The notes under the pieces: generated by a model
What the model was told of the DNA's origin: nothing
Database searches by the model: none
Seen by the model: only the letters and a program-made list of their open reading frames with translations
NCBI GenBank assembly: GCA_903838415.1
Contig: CAILYI010000256.1
Coordinates: 1 to 33,465 of the forward strand
DNA length: 33,465 bases
Direction of reading: 5' to 3'
Source of the DNA: an uncultured Anaerolineae bacterium
GTDB taxonomy: Bacteria > Chloroflexota > Anaerolineae > Anaerolineales > Villigracilaceae
Program-made: the position numbers and the translations under genes
In this document: piece after piece, positions 24,226 through 31,877 of the stretch
How the letters are laid out: each line of letters starts with the position of its first letter
Position numbering within the stretch: position 1 is the first letter of the stretch

Positions 24226-24231
24226 TAAAAT
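24226..24231 (+). promoter_or_regulatory. -10-like TAAAAT just ahead of ruvA
   Basis: TAAAAT is followed by only 6 nt before the ruvA ATG. ruvA has no clear Shine-Dalgarno. An internal promoter giving a leaderless or near-leaderless ruvA message is possible. Confidence 0.3.
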
Positions 24232-24237
24232 AGACTT

Positions 24238-24813
24238 ATGATAGCAACGCTGCGCGGTGAAATCACCCAAATTGAAGAACATGGCCTCATCATCGAAGTC
24301 GGTGGCGTGGGAATGCGCGTACTGGTCCCCAAACCGCTGCTGACAAAATACGCCACTGGCGAAATTATTTTATTGCAAACACACCTGGTCGTCCGCGAAA
24401 ACGATTTATCGTTATATGGATTTGAGACAACCGGCGACCGTCAGCTCTTTTTGATTCTGCTTGGGGTGGATGGGGTCGGCCCCAAAATGGCGCTTTCCGT
24501 CCTCTCCACCCTGGATCTTGATACCGTTCAACGGGCGGTTTTTTCCGAAGAAGCTGACCTGTTGAGTCGCGTCCCGGGCGTGGGCAAAAAGACGGCGCAG
24601 AAAATCCAGCTTTATCTCAAAGATCGGCTCAAACCCGTCAGCGGACTGGAAAGAATGGCCGCCATGTCTGACACTGACAGCGAAGTCCTGGCTGCTTTGA
24701 CGGCGCTGGGCTACTCGGTGGTCGAGGCCCAAACGGCCCTACAATCCATCCCCAAGGATGCGCCCGACCAAGTCGAGGAAAAACTCCGCATGGCGTTGGG
24801 CTATTTCCAGTAA
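24238..24813 (+). CDS. ruvA: Holliday junction branch migration protein RuvA
   Basis: A 191-residue protein that binds the four-way junction and loads the RuvB motor. An N-terminal OB fold (MIATLRGEI...GVGMRVLVP) is followed by two helix-hairpin-helix motifs (LLGVDGVGPKMALS and LSRVPGVGKKTAQKI). A C-terminal three-helix domain (~145-191) ends in the RuvB-contacting helix region. It is complete and of normal length. ruvB does not follow; the next gene is proC. Confidence 0.96.
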   Translation: MIATLRGEITQIEEHGLIIEVGGVGMRVLVPKPLLTKYATGEIILLQTHLVVRENDLSLYGFETTGDRQLFLILLGVDGVGPKMALSVLSTLDLDTVQRAVFSEEADLLSRVPGVGKKTAQKIQLYLKDRLKPVSGLERMAAMSDTDSEVLAALTALGYSVVEAQTALQSIPKDAPDQVEEKLRMALGYFQ

Positions 24814-24825
24814 AATTCACAGGGT

Positions 24826-24852
24826 GTGGGCCGATAACGGTCCACTCCTTTT
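24826..24852 (+). terminator. Weak terminator after ruvA
   Basis: GTGGGCCG / CGGTCCAC (8 bp, one G-T pair, ATAA loop) followed by TCCTTTT, 12 nt after the ruvA stop. The same T-rich tail runs into a TATAAT (24852-24857) that may serve as the -10 of proC. Confidence 0.5.
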
Positions 24853-24908
24853 ATAATTGCAGAAACATTCCACCGTTCTTATCCACTGATTATTGACACG
24901 GAGATTTC

Positions 24909-25772
24909 ATGCTAAATAAAACAATCGCCTTTATTGGTCCCGGCGCGATGGCTGAAGCCATGATTGGCGGCCTGATTCGCCAGAAATTGGCCAGCCCGGA
25001 GCACTTGCTCGCTGCGGGGCCGCGCATGGAACGCTGCCAACAACTTAACGAGAAATACGGAGTCCAGCCGTTCACCGATAATGCCGCGGCCGCCGCACAG
25101 GCGGACGTGGTGGTGCTCTCCGTCAAACCCCAGCGCCTGACGGCTGTCATGAAAAACCTGAAGGGTACCATTCGCAAAGATGCGCTGGTGCTTTCGATCA
25201 TTGCCGGAGCCACGCTCAGCAAAATCAGCAAGGGTTTGGGCCATCATGTGATTGTGCGTTCGATGCCCAATACCCCTGCTCAAATTGGTGAAGGCATCAC
25301 GGTTTGGACAATTTCCTCTGCCGGTTCGGATGAGCAAAAGGAAACTGCGCGCGCCATCCTGGGCGCACTGGGTCAGGAAGTGTTTGTTGAAGATGAACAT
25401 TACCTCGATATGGCCACCGCGCTTTCAGGCACCGGCCCGGCGTACGTTTTTATGTTCATGGAAGCCATGATCGATGCTGGCGTTCATATGGGTTTCCCGC
25501 GCCGGATTTCAGAACAGCTGGTCGTCCAGACCATTCGTGGCTCGGTGGATTTTTACAAAACGAACGATGTTCATGTGGCCGCGCTGCGTAATCAGGTCAC
25601 CTCGCCCGGTGGGACTTCGGCTGAAGCGCTGTATTATCTGGAAAAAGCCGGATTCCGCACCGCCATCTCGCGCGCAGTCTGGGCGGCTTACCAGCGTTCG
25701 CTGGAACTGGGCAAGGAACAGCCGGTCCACATCCCTGAATCTCACCAATCAGAAGACCCTGGTCAGGATTAG
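24909..25772 (+). CDS. proC: Pyrroline-5-carboxylate reductase
   Basis: A 287-residue enzyme that reduces 1-pyrroline-5-carboxylate to L-proline with NAD(P)H, the last step of proline synthesis. The Rossmann motif FIGPGAMAEAM is at 8-18, SVKPQ at 71-75, the catalytic-domain signature ALSGTGPAYVF at 171-181 and VTSPGGTSAEAL at 230-241. The usual second Thr of PGGTT is Ser here. CGGAGA lies 5 nt before the ATG. The stop is 3 nt from the crcB start, so the two are coupled, although no functional link is obvious. Confidence 0.96.
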   Translation: MLNKTIAFIGPGAMAEAMIGGLIRQKLASPEHLLAAGPRMERCQQLNEKYGVQPFTDNAAAAAQADVVVLSVKPQRLTAVMKNLKGTIRKDALVLSIIAGATLSKISKGLGHHVIVRSMPNTPAQIGEGITVWTISSAGSDEQKETARAILGALGQEVFVEDEHYLDMATALSGTGPAYVFMFMEAMIDAGVHMGFPRRISEQLVVQTIRGSVDFYKTNDVHVAALRNQVTSPGGTSAEALYYLEKAGFRTAISRAVWAAYQRSLELGKEQPVHIPESHQSEDPGQD

Positions 25773-25775
25773 CGT

Positions 25776-26159
25776 GTGCTGAACATTCTTTTTGTTGGAT
25801 TGGGCGGCGCGCTTGGCTCGATTGGTCGCTATCTGATCAGTGGCTGGGTGCAGACGGTCACCAAAAGCATCCAGTTCCCTTATGGCACGTTGGCGGTCAA
25901 CCTGTTTGGTTGTTTCGTGATCGGATTTTTGGCTCAACTGGCAGAGACGCGCGGCGTGTTCACCAGCGAATCACGCTTATTTGTCTTTGTCGGTATCCTG
26001 GGCGGATTTACCACTTTTTCATCTTTTGGCAATGAAACCTTCAACCTGGCCCGCGATGGTGAAATATGGAGTTCGCTGATGAATATCGGCGCCAATGTGG
26101 TGATCGGCCTGTTTGCCGTGTGGCTTGGACGAACCCTGGCGTATTTGATTTGGAAATAA
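25776..26159 (+). CDS. crcB: CrcB/Fluc fluoride ion channel
   Basis: A 127-residue, four-helix membrane protein that exports fluoride as a dual-topology dimer. Conserved motifs are GGALGSIGRYLI (N-terminus), GTLAVNLFGCFVIG (pore Asn) and GILGGFTTFSSFGNE (fluoride-path Phe residues and central sodium-site segment). It starts at GTG (25776) with CAGGAT 7 nt upstream, 3 nt after proC. There is no fluoride riboswitch in the short spacer or visible ahead of proC. The DUF190 gene that often accompanies crcB follows. Confidence 0.95.
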   Translation: MLNILFVGLGGALGSIGRYLISGWVQTVTKSIQFPYGTLAVNLFGCFVIGFLAQLAETRGVFTSESRLFVFVGILGGFTTFSSFGNETFNLARDGEIWSSLMNIGANVVIGLFAVWLGRTLAYLIWK

Positions 26160-26209
26160 AATCCAATCACGGCCTGTCATCTGTGCGCTAATCCCTGGAA
26201 GGAGCGTCC

Positions 26210-26554
26210 ATGCATCTCCCTGAACAAGGTTCACTCTTACGAATTTTTATCGGCGAAGCGGATCATCACGCCGGGAGGCCACTTTACGAGTGGCTTGTCC
26301 TGCAGGCGCGTGAGCAAGGTTTGGCCGTAGCGACTGTCCTGCGGGGCTTAATGGGTTTCGGCGCAAACACACGCCAAATCCACACTTTCAAAATTGAAGC
26401 CCTTTCGGAAGATTTACCCATCGTGGTGGAAATCGTCGACACCGAGGAGAAACTCGAAAAATTCCTGGACTTGACCGCCGCCCACATCCCCAATGGATTG
26501 GTGACGATGGAAAAGGTGGCCGTAAAATTCTACCGGGCAGAGGGGAAGAAATAA
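26210..26554 (+). CDS. DUF190 (UPF0166) PII-like protein
   Basis: A 114-residue protein with the DUF190 pattern: LLRIFIGEADHHAGRPLYEWLV at the N-terminus, LRGLMGFGA in the middle and LPIVVEIVDTEEKLEKFL at the end. The fold is PII-like (trimeric ferredoxin-like), and DUF190 genes are frequently found next to crcB. This suggests a role in fluoride resistance or in regulating the channel, but this is not established. GGAAGGAG is 6 nt before the ATG. It follows crcB by 50 bp. Confidence 0.92.
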   Translation: MHLPEQGSLLRIFIGEADHHAGRPLYEWLVLQAREQGLAVATVLRGLMGFGANTRQIHTFKIEALSEDLPIVVEIVDTEEKLEKFLDLTAAHIPNGLVTMEKVAVKFYRAEGKK

Positions 26555-26612
26555 CGCAGAAGTTTGCTCTGCTGTTTGATTCTGGTTTCAATTTATCCAT
26601 ATGGAGGTTTGA

Positions 26613-26819
26613 ATGAAAATAACGTTGAATATCGTTGGGAGTTTACTGATTCTGGCAGGCGCCGTCTGGTTTTTGCAGGGCATCAACATTTTGCCCGGTA
26701 GTTTCATGACCGGCGACATTCGCTGGTCGATCAATGGCGGGATTGCCGTGGTAATCGGCGCTGGTTTGCTGTGGTTCGCCAACCGCAGCAAGCGCGGTGA
26801 CAACAAGAAAAACAAATAA
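26613..26819 (+). CDS. Small two-helix membrane protein, 68 aa
   Basis: Function unknown. Two hydrophobic segments: ~5-22 (LNIVGSLLILAGAVWFLQ) and ~41-60 (GGIAVVIGAGLLWFANR). They are joined by a loop with INILPGSFMTGD and followed by a basic tail (RSKRGDNKKNK), which predicts a cytoplasmic C-terminus. Similar short proteins with the F-L-Q-G-I-N-x-L-P-G-S-F-M pattern are widespread hypotheticals. A strong GGAGG 6 nt upstream and a terminator after the stop support expression. It follows the DUF190 gene by 58 bp. Confidence 0.85.
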   Translation: MKITLNIVGSLLILAGAVWFLQGINILPGSFMTGDIRWSINGGIAVVIGAGLLWFANRSKRGDNKKNK

Positions 26820-26841
26820 CAACTCATTTCCTCACCGATGC

Positions 26842-26877
26842 AAAGGAACCCGCTCCGATCAAAAGGCGGGTTCTTTT
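26842..26877 (+). terminator. Terminator after the small membrane protein
   Basis: AAAGGAACCCGC / GCGGGTTCTTTT, 12-bp stem with one G-T pair and a 12-nt loop, ending in a T-rich arm, 22 nt after the stop. It closes the proC-crcB-DUF190 transcription unit. Confidence 0.8.
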
Positions 26878-26940
26878 CATCCTCGGTTGGGAGCCCAGAT
26901 TCGAGTAAAATTCTTTCTATACTGTAACGAGGAGAATTTG

Positions 26941-27720
26941 ATGGTGCAGTTTTTTACGACAGAAAATGCAATTGCCTTGCTGACATTGACCGTTCTCGAA
27001 ATTGTGCTGGGAATTGACAATATCGTTTTTATCTCCATCCTGGCGGACCGACTGCCCCGCGAACAACAGGCGCGCGGACGCCAGGCCGGTCTGGCGCTGG
27101 CCATGGTCACCCGCATCCTGCTCTTGCTTTCCTTGAGCTGGATCATCCGCCTGGAAGAACCGTTGTTTCACATTTTCACGCTGGGAATTTCCGGGCGCGA
27201 CCTGATTTTGCTCTCCGGCGGCATTTTCCTGATCGCCAAGAGCACGCTCGAAATCCACGAAAAGCTGGAAGGTGAGACCGAGACGCAGTCTGCCAACAAA
27301 GCGGCGGTCTCCTTCGCCAGCGTTGTCCTGCAGATCGGCATTCTGGACATCGTCTTTTCGCTCGATTCTGTCATTACCGCCGTGGGCATGGCCAAGGAAT
27401 TGGCGATCATGATTGCCGCCGTGATCATCGCAGTGATGATCATGTTGTTTGCTTCCACCCCGATCAGCGAGTTTGTCAATAAGCATCCCACCGTCAAAAT
27501 TTTGGCCTTGAGCTTCCTGCTGCTGATCGGCACTTCGTTGATCGTCGAAGGTTTGCATCAGGAAATTCCAAAAGGCTACATTTACTTTGCCATGGCATTT
27601 TCCGTTTTTGTCGAAACGCTCAATTTGCGCGTGCGCAAGAGTGAACCTGTCCAATTGCATCAGGCTTACGAAGCCCTGCCAGCCAGCAAGCCAGCCGCTG
27701 CCAGGAAGAAAAAGAAATGA
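26941..27720 (+). CDS. TerC-family integral membrane protein
   Basis: A 259-residue protein with about seven hydrophobic helices. Its acidic intramembrane signatures LEIVLGIDNIVFISI and DIVFSLDSVITAVGMAKE are the TerC/Alx hallmark. Family members are implicated in metal-ion (Mn2+) export, tellurite resistance and co-translocational metalation; no in-window evidence selects one. It ends in a Lys/Ala-rich tail (AAARKKKK). The start at 26941 has GAGGAG 6 nt upstream, so the longer frame from 26797, which crosses the terminator, is rejected. I see no Mn (yybP-ykoY) riboswitch in the 63 bp between the terminator and the ATG. The helicase gene follows by 25 bp. Confidence 0.93.
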   Translation: MVQFFTTENAIALLTLTVLEIVLGIDNIVFISILADRLPREQQARGRQAGLALAMVTRILLLLSLSWIIRLEEPLFHIFTLGISGRDLILLSGGIFLIAKSTLEIHEKLEGETETQSANKAAVSFASVVLQIGILDIVFSLDSVITAVGMAKELAIMIAAVIIAVMIMLFASTPISEFVNKHPTVKILALSFLLLIGTSLIVEGLHQEIPKGYIYFAMAFSVFVETLNLRVRKSEPVQLHQAYEALPASKPAAARKKKK

Positions 27721-27745
27721 CGTTTACCGGCTTCAACTCTTAGAA

Positions 27746-30280
27746 ATGGGATTCCCTGACCTTTTGAGACTCTGGAAAACGGAGCTGCATACCGCTCCCA
27801 ACATCTCCAGCTGGCAGATTCTCCCCGCGCGCCGCGCTGTTTTCGCCGATTTACCGGCTGATCTGCCCCGTGAATTGGCCGCCGCCCTGCGCCAGCGCGG
27901 AATCTCGTCATTGTACAGTCACCAGGCTGAAGCGTGGAAACACACCCGCCAGGGAGAAAACGTCGTCTTGGCGACCGGCACCGCCAGTGGCAAGACACTG
28001 GCTTACAACCTGCCGGTTTTGGCGGCCTTGCTGGAAAATCCCACGGCGCGGGCACTCTATCTTTACCCAACCAAAGCTCTCGCGCAAGATCAACTGGCCG
28101 TCATCAGCGGCCAGTTTTCAGCGTTGGCGTCCATCTACGATGGCGACACTCCCCAGTCACACCGCAAAACCATCCGCGAGAAATCGCGCATCATCCTGTC
28201 CAATCCCGATATGCTGCATACCGGCATTTTGCCGCACCACACCAACTGGGCGGAATTTTTCCAAAACCTGCGCTTTGTGGTTATTGACGAGATGCACACT
28301 TACCGCGGCGTATTTGGCTCACACGTTGCCAATGTTTTGCGGCGGCTGCGGCGCGTGGCAAATTTCTATGGCGCATCGCCGCAGTTTATCCTGACATCTG
28401 CCACCATCGCCAACCCGGCGGAACTGGCCGGGCGGCTGATCGAAGCGCCGGTCACGCTGGTCGATGACGATGGTTCGGCGCGTGGCGAACGTCATTTTCT
28501 CATCTATAACCCGCCGGTCATTGACGAAGCCCTCGGTCTGCGCAAAAGCTCCATCCATGAGAGTGTGCGGCTCGCGCAAGATTTGCTCGAAAACGATGTC
28601 CAGACAGTGGTTTTTGCGCGTTCCCGCCGCAGCGTGGAAATTTTGCTGACCTATCTACAAAGCGATCAGCAAAGAGGAAAAAAGAAAAAGGGCGAATATC
28701 TAGATGGAAGCGATGCCGCTTCTCATGCTGTACGCGGTTACCGCAGCGGCTACCTGCCCGCCCAGCGCCGCGAAATCGAAAAGGGACTGCGCGATGGCAG
28801 CGTAAAACTCGTCGTGGCCACCAACGCCCTCGAATTGGGCATCGATATCGGCGGGCTGGGTGCGGCGTTGCTGGTCGGGTATCCGGGGAGCATCGCGAGC
28901 GTCAGGCAGCAGTCGGGTCGGGCCGGGCGCGGTGAAGCTCCAGCGGCCTCGATCCTGGTTGCGACGGCCAATCCGCTTGACCAGTTCCTGGCCCATCATC
29001 CCGAATATTTTTTTGCGCGCTCCCCTGAACGGGCGTTGGTCAACCCCGACCATCTGTTGATTCTGCTCAATCATTTGCGCTGCGCCTTGTTTGAGCTGCC
29101 CTTTGAGAAAAATGAGCGCTTCGGCAGCCTGGATGTGAGCGAATTCCTTGAGTTTTTGGAGTCGAATCGGGAAGCGCATCTGTCGCAGGAAAAATATTTC
29201 TGGATGGCGGATGCCTACCCGGCTGCGGCGGTTTCGCTGCGCTCGGCCTCGCCCGAAAACATTCTCCTGCATGCGGACGAAGGCGCAACGCCCAGAATCA
29301 TCGGCGAAATCGACCTTGAATCCGCGTCCTGGATGGTGCATCCGCACGCGGTTTACCTGCACGAAGGCCAGCAGTATTTTGTGCAGGCGCTGAACTTTGA
29401 GACGCATAGCGCCACGCTCATCCCGGTGGCGCTGGATTACTTCACCGAGGCGCTCAAGGAAACCACCGTCGCCCTGACGAATCTGCTGGAGTGTGCGCCC
29501 ATCCCCGGCGGCGAAAAAGGCTATGGCGATTTGCAAGTCACCACTCAGGTGACCGGTTTTCGCAAACGGATGTGGGGCAGTGGCGAAAATATCGGACAGG
29601 AGCCGCTTGATCTGCCGCCCTCCACTCTGCAAACCACCGGCTACTGGATTTCAGTTGCCTCCGAAACGGTGGAAAATCTCTCTGAAGATGGCCTGTGGAC
29701 CAACGCCCCCAACGATTACGGCCCCGATTGGCCAAAAATCCGCGAGCGGGTGCGCACCCGCGATGGATTTCGCTGCCAGGTTTGCGGAATTGCGGAAGGC
29801 GCGCGCCAGCATGATGTCCATCATAAAATCCCGTTTCGCCAGTTCCGCGATGAAAGCGGGCGGATTCTGCGCGAGCGCGCCAATCAGCTCGAGAATCTCA
29901 CTACGCTTTGCCCCGAATGCCATCACAAAGCCGAGCAAAACGTGCGCATGCGCAGCGGCTTATCCGCGCTGGCCTTCGTCCTCGGTCAATTGGCGCCGCT
30001 GTTCCTGATGTGTGATCCTGGTGATCTGGGCGCTAACGTCGACCCAACTGAAGCGGTTTTTGGTCATCCATCCGTGGTATTGTATGACCTGGTTCCAGCG
30101 GGGATTGGCTTCAGCCAGCAATTGTTCGAAATCCATGCCGAGCTGCTTGCGCGCGCGCTCGAACTGGTGACGGAATGTCCCTGTGAAGATGGCTGTCCCT
30201 CCTGTGTTGGCCCTGGCGGGGAAAATGGCATGGGCGGAAAAAAAGAAGCGCTCGCGATTTTGAAGGAACTCGTTAAATAG
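27746..30280 (+). CDS. DEAD/DEAH helicase of the MrfA/YprA type (DUF1998) with an internal HNH module
   Basis: An 844-residue superfamily 2 helicase. The Q-like SHQAEAW and Walker A GTASGKT (78-84), DEMH box (181-184), SAT motif (218-220), NALELGIDIGG and QQSGRAGRG (388-396) form the two RecA cores. The C-terminus has the DUF1998 region with LYDLVPAGIGFSQQL and a zinc-binding CPCEDGCPSC cluster (C811, C813, C817, C820). Between them, at ~660-733, sits a zinc-ribbon HNH endonuclease module: RVRTRDGFRCQVCG (C677, C680), DVHHKIPF (H692/H693), N717 in ENLTTLCPECHH (C722, C725, H726). MrfA-type helicases take part in DNA repair such as mitomycin-adduct removal. The start at 27746 avoids a long overlap with terC; no clear Shine-Dalgarno is seen. 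The stop codon lies in the terminator stem. Confidence 0.93.
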   Translation: MGFPDLLRLWKTELHTAPNISSWQILPARRAVFADLPADLPRELAAALRQRGISSLYSHQAEAWKHTRQGENVVLATGTASGKTLAYNLPVLAALLENPTARALYLYPTKALAQDQLAVISGQFSALASIYDGDTPQSHRKTIREKSRIILSNPDMLHTGILPHHTNWAEFFQNLRFVVIDEMHTYRGVFGSHVANVLRRLRRVANFYGASPQFILTSATIANPAELAGRLIEAPVTLVDDDGSARGERHFLIYNPPVIDEALGLRKSSIHESVRLAQDLLENDVQTVVFARSRRSVEILLTYLQSDQQRGKKKKGEYLDGSDAASHAVRGYRSGYLPAQRREIEKGLRDGSVKLVVATNALELGIDIGGLGAALLVGYPGSIASVRQQSGRAGRGEAPAASILVATANPLDQFLAHHPEYFFARSPERALVNPDHLLILLNHLRCALFELPFEKNERFGSLDVSEFLEFLESNREAHLSQEKYFWMADAYPAAAVSLRSASPENILLHADEGATPRIIGEIDLESASWMVHPHAVYLHEGQQYFVQALNFETHSATLIPVALDYFTEALKETTVALTNLLECAPIPGGEKGYGDLQVTTQVTGFRKRMWGSGENIGQEPLDLPPSTLQTTGYWISVASETVENLSEDGLWTNAPNDYGPDWPKIRERVRTRDGFRCQVCGIAEGARQHDVHHKIPFRQFRDESGRILRERANQLENLTTLCPECHHKAEQNVRMRSGLSALAFVLGQLAPLFLMCDPGDLGANVDPTEAVFGHPSVVLYDLVPAGIGFSQQLFEIHAELLARALELVTECPCEDGCPSCVGPGGENGMGGKKEALAILKELVK

Positions 30281-30317
30281 AAATCAGCCCGCCTATTAGG
30301 AGACGGGCTGATTTCTA
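30278..30317. terminator. Terminator after the helicase gene, bidirectional
   Basis: Perfect 14-bp stem (30278-30291 and 30304-30317) with a 12-nt loop: TAGAAATCAGCCCG / CGGGCTGATTTCTA. The helicase stop codon TAG is the first three bases of the left arm. The minus-strand gene at 30349 converges from the other side. Confidence 0.85.
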
Positions 30318-30348
30318 TCCCTGTGCTGCATTGGGAAATAGGTTTTTA

Positions 30349-30816
30349 CTAAAGACAAACCGGGTCGCCGTTCTTTCCGTAACCATCAGGCGGCTTCACG
30401 CCTTCAGGTAATTGTATCGAGTCGTTAGCGGAATCCCATCTTTGCAGCTTGACGCAAACACCGTCCTGGCTTAAAGATTTGGTCTGCCCGCTTAGGCTGT
30501 TTTCTTTGCAGGAAAAATATAAAAGATTCATGCTCGCCAGCGTGAAGGAACCACTTTGACTGCCGCAAGGTGTGCTGGCAGAGTAGTGATAAGGACCTGC
30601 GTTAAGCGGCAAGGTCAAAGTTCCCGCAACCTGCGTAACATTCTTTTCTCCGGTCGCATCTTCCAGGGTCAAGGTTAGCAAGCCACCCGTGTGGTTGTGG
30701 ATTTCAACGGCAGGTAAGCGCGGGGTCTCCTTGGCGGATACATCAGCACCATTTGTCAAGTTGAGCGCTAACAACACGGTCAGAATGATCAATGTCACAA
30801 ACAAGAAAATTTTCAT
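30349..30816 (-). CDS. Secreted or membrane-anchored protein with four cysteines, 155 aa
   Basis: Not recognised. The N-terminus is a strong signal or anchor (MKIFLFVTLIILTVLLALNL, cleavage possible near ADVSA). The mature part begins with a beta-rich region (VEIHNHTGGLLTLTLED, then TLTLPLNAGPYHYSA) that looks like a carboxypeptidase-regulatory or similar small beta sandwich. Four cysteines (C84, C103, C121, C154) could form two disulphides outside the membrane. The start at 30816 is chosen because it gives a compact signal peptide; an in-frame ATG at 30870 would add 18 residues. The ribosome binding site is weak (AAGG at about 12 nt). A perfect palindrome lies about 116 bp upstream. Confidence 0.7.
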   Translation of the reverse strand: MKIFLFVTLIILTVLLALNLTNGADVSAKETPRLPAVEIHNHTGGLLTLTLEDATGEKNVTQVAGTLTLPLNAGPYHYSASTPCGSQSGSFTLASMNLLYFSCKENSLSGQTKSLSQDGVCVKLQRWDSANDSIQLPEGVKPPDGYGKNGDPVCL

Positions 30817-30931
30817 TAAAATACGGACCTTGGCGTAACTTGCGAGGAAGGATAATGTGAAACCTTGCAATTTTGTAACCTGCGGAGTTTTGAAAAGTGG
30901 CTCAGTTTATCAGGTTGCAAAAAAAATGACA

Positions 30932-30949
30932 ATAGGTAATATTACCTAT
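30932..30949. promoter_or_regulatory. Perfect 18-bp palindrome, candidate operator
   Basis: ATAGGTAATATTACCTAT, a perfect two-fold symmetric site embedded in A/T runs, upstream of the secreted four-cysteine protein gene (start 30816). The symmetry suits a dimeric transcription factor. It is not the Fur/Zur-type 7-1-7 pattern seen at 33366. The binding factor is unknown. Confidence 0.45.
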
Positions 30950-30992
30950 AAAAAATGTGTATAAAAGCAGCACTCATGTTCAATTCTTTATG

Positions 30993-31036
30993 TATGGCAA
31001 GGGGCTGTCCGATTTTTCGGACAGCCCCTTGCCATA
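30993..31036. terminator. Long perfect hairpin after the metal-transport operon
   Basis: ATGGCAAGGGGCTGTCCGA / TCGGACAGCCCCTTGCCAT, 19-20 bp perfect arms around TTTT, 25 bp after the permease stop. No T-run follows on the minus strand, so it may stabilise or terminate the operon transcript inefficiently, or be a palindromic repeat. Confidence 0.6.
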
Positions 31037-31061
31037 TCGGCGATTAATAGAAAAACGATGC

Positions 31062-31877
31062 TTATCTTTTCCCTCGTTTAATCAGAAACACGACCAAAAA
31101 TACTGCAGTCGCCGTCAGGACAATGGCGGAACCGGAGACGATGTTCAAAAAATAGCTCAGATACAGCCCAACCAGCGACGAAAACGCACCGATGACCGCC
31201 GAAATCAGCATCATTGGTGCCAGGCGGCGGGTGAGCAGATAAGCCGTTGCTGCGGGTGTGACCAGCATGGCGGCGGCCAGCCCCACGCCCACGGTTTGCA
31301 ACGAGATGACCACCGTCAGCGAAAGTAATAGCAGCATGATGTTGCGCAACAGTTCGGCAGGCAGTCGCAGAGTCGCCGCCAGGACCGGGTCAAACGAAAT
31401 CACCATGAAAGGCCGGTAGAGCAGGAGAACTGTAAGCAGCACCACGCTGCCCAGGCCAAAGGTCAGCCATAAGTCAGTGGGTGAGACTCCCAGCACATTG
31501 CCAAACAGGATGTGACTCAAATCAACGGCATAAGTGCGGATGGACGAAATCATGGCCACACCCAGTGAAAGCGCCGCCGCAAATAGAATGCCGATGGCGG
31601 TATCTTCCTTGATGGTGCCCTGCCGGGAAAAATAGCCAATTCCCAGAGCCACGGCTGCGGCGGCCACCAGCGCCCCAATCAGCAGGTTGCCGCCCAACAG
31701 GTAAGCCAGCGCCACGCCCGGCATGATGGCGTGCGCCAGGGCATCGCCCAGGAAAGCCATGCCGCGCAAAACAACGTAGGTGCCCATCACCGCGCACAGA
31801 ATGCCGACCATCGTTCCGGCCAGCAAGCCGCGCTGCATGAAGGCATACGTCAGTGGATGGAGCAAAAATTCAATCAT
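31062..31877 (-). CDS. Metal ABC transporter permease, ZnuB/MntB type
   Basis: A 271-residue ABC-3 family permease with about eight membrane helices, importing Zn2+ or Mn2+/Fe2+ in the plasma membrane. Family features are VVLRGMAFLGDALAHAIMPGVALAYLLG near the N-terminus, the ATPase-coupling region around LRLPAELLRNIMLLLLSLTVVIS and the conserved VGVGLAAAMLVTPAATAYLL. The start at 31877 overlaps the ATPase stop by 8 nt (ATGATTGA), so the two are coupled. The longer frame from 31934 is rejected because it extends deep into the ATPase gene. No substrate-binding protein follows. Confidence 0.93.
   Translation of the reverse strand: MIEFLLHPLTYAFMQRGLLAGTMVGILCAVMGTYVVLRGMAFLGDALAHAIMPGVALAYLLGGNLLIGALVAAAAVALGIGYFSRQGTIKEDTAIGILFAAALSLGVAMISSIRTYAVDLSHILFGNVLGVSPTDLWLTFGLGSVVLLTVLLLYRPFMVISFDPVLAATLRLPAELLRNIMLLLLSLTVVISLQTVGVGLAAAMLVTPAATAYLLTRRLAPMMLISAVIGAFSSLVGLYLSYFLNIVSGSAIVLTATAVFLVVFLIKRGKR

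Noticed and set aside
26820..26940. Manganese (yybP-ykoY) riboswitch before the TerC-family gene, or a fluoride riboswitch before proC-crcB.
   Set aside because: The available spacers are short and hold only a simple terminator or hairpin; no conserved riboswitch motif was seen. A covariance-model search would decide.
27587..27745. N-terminal extension of the helicase overlapping the TerC-family gene.
   Set aside because: The extension is antisense-like in composition, overlaps a solid gene by 134 bp, and the helicase domain begins after the ATG at 27746.
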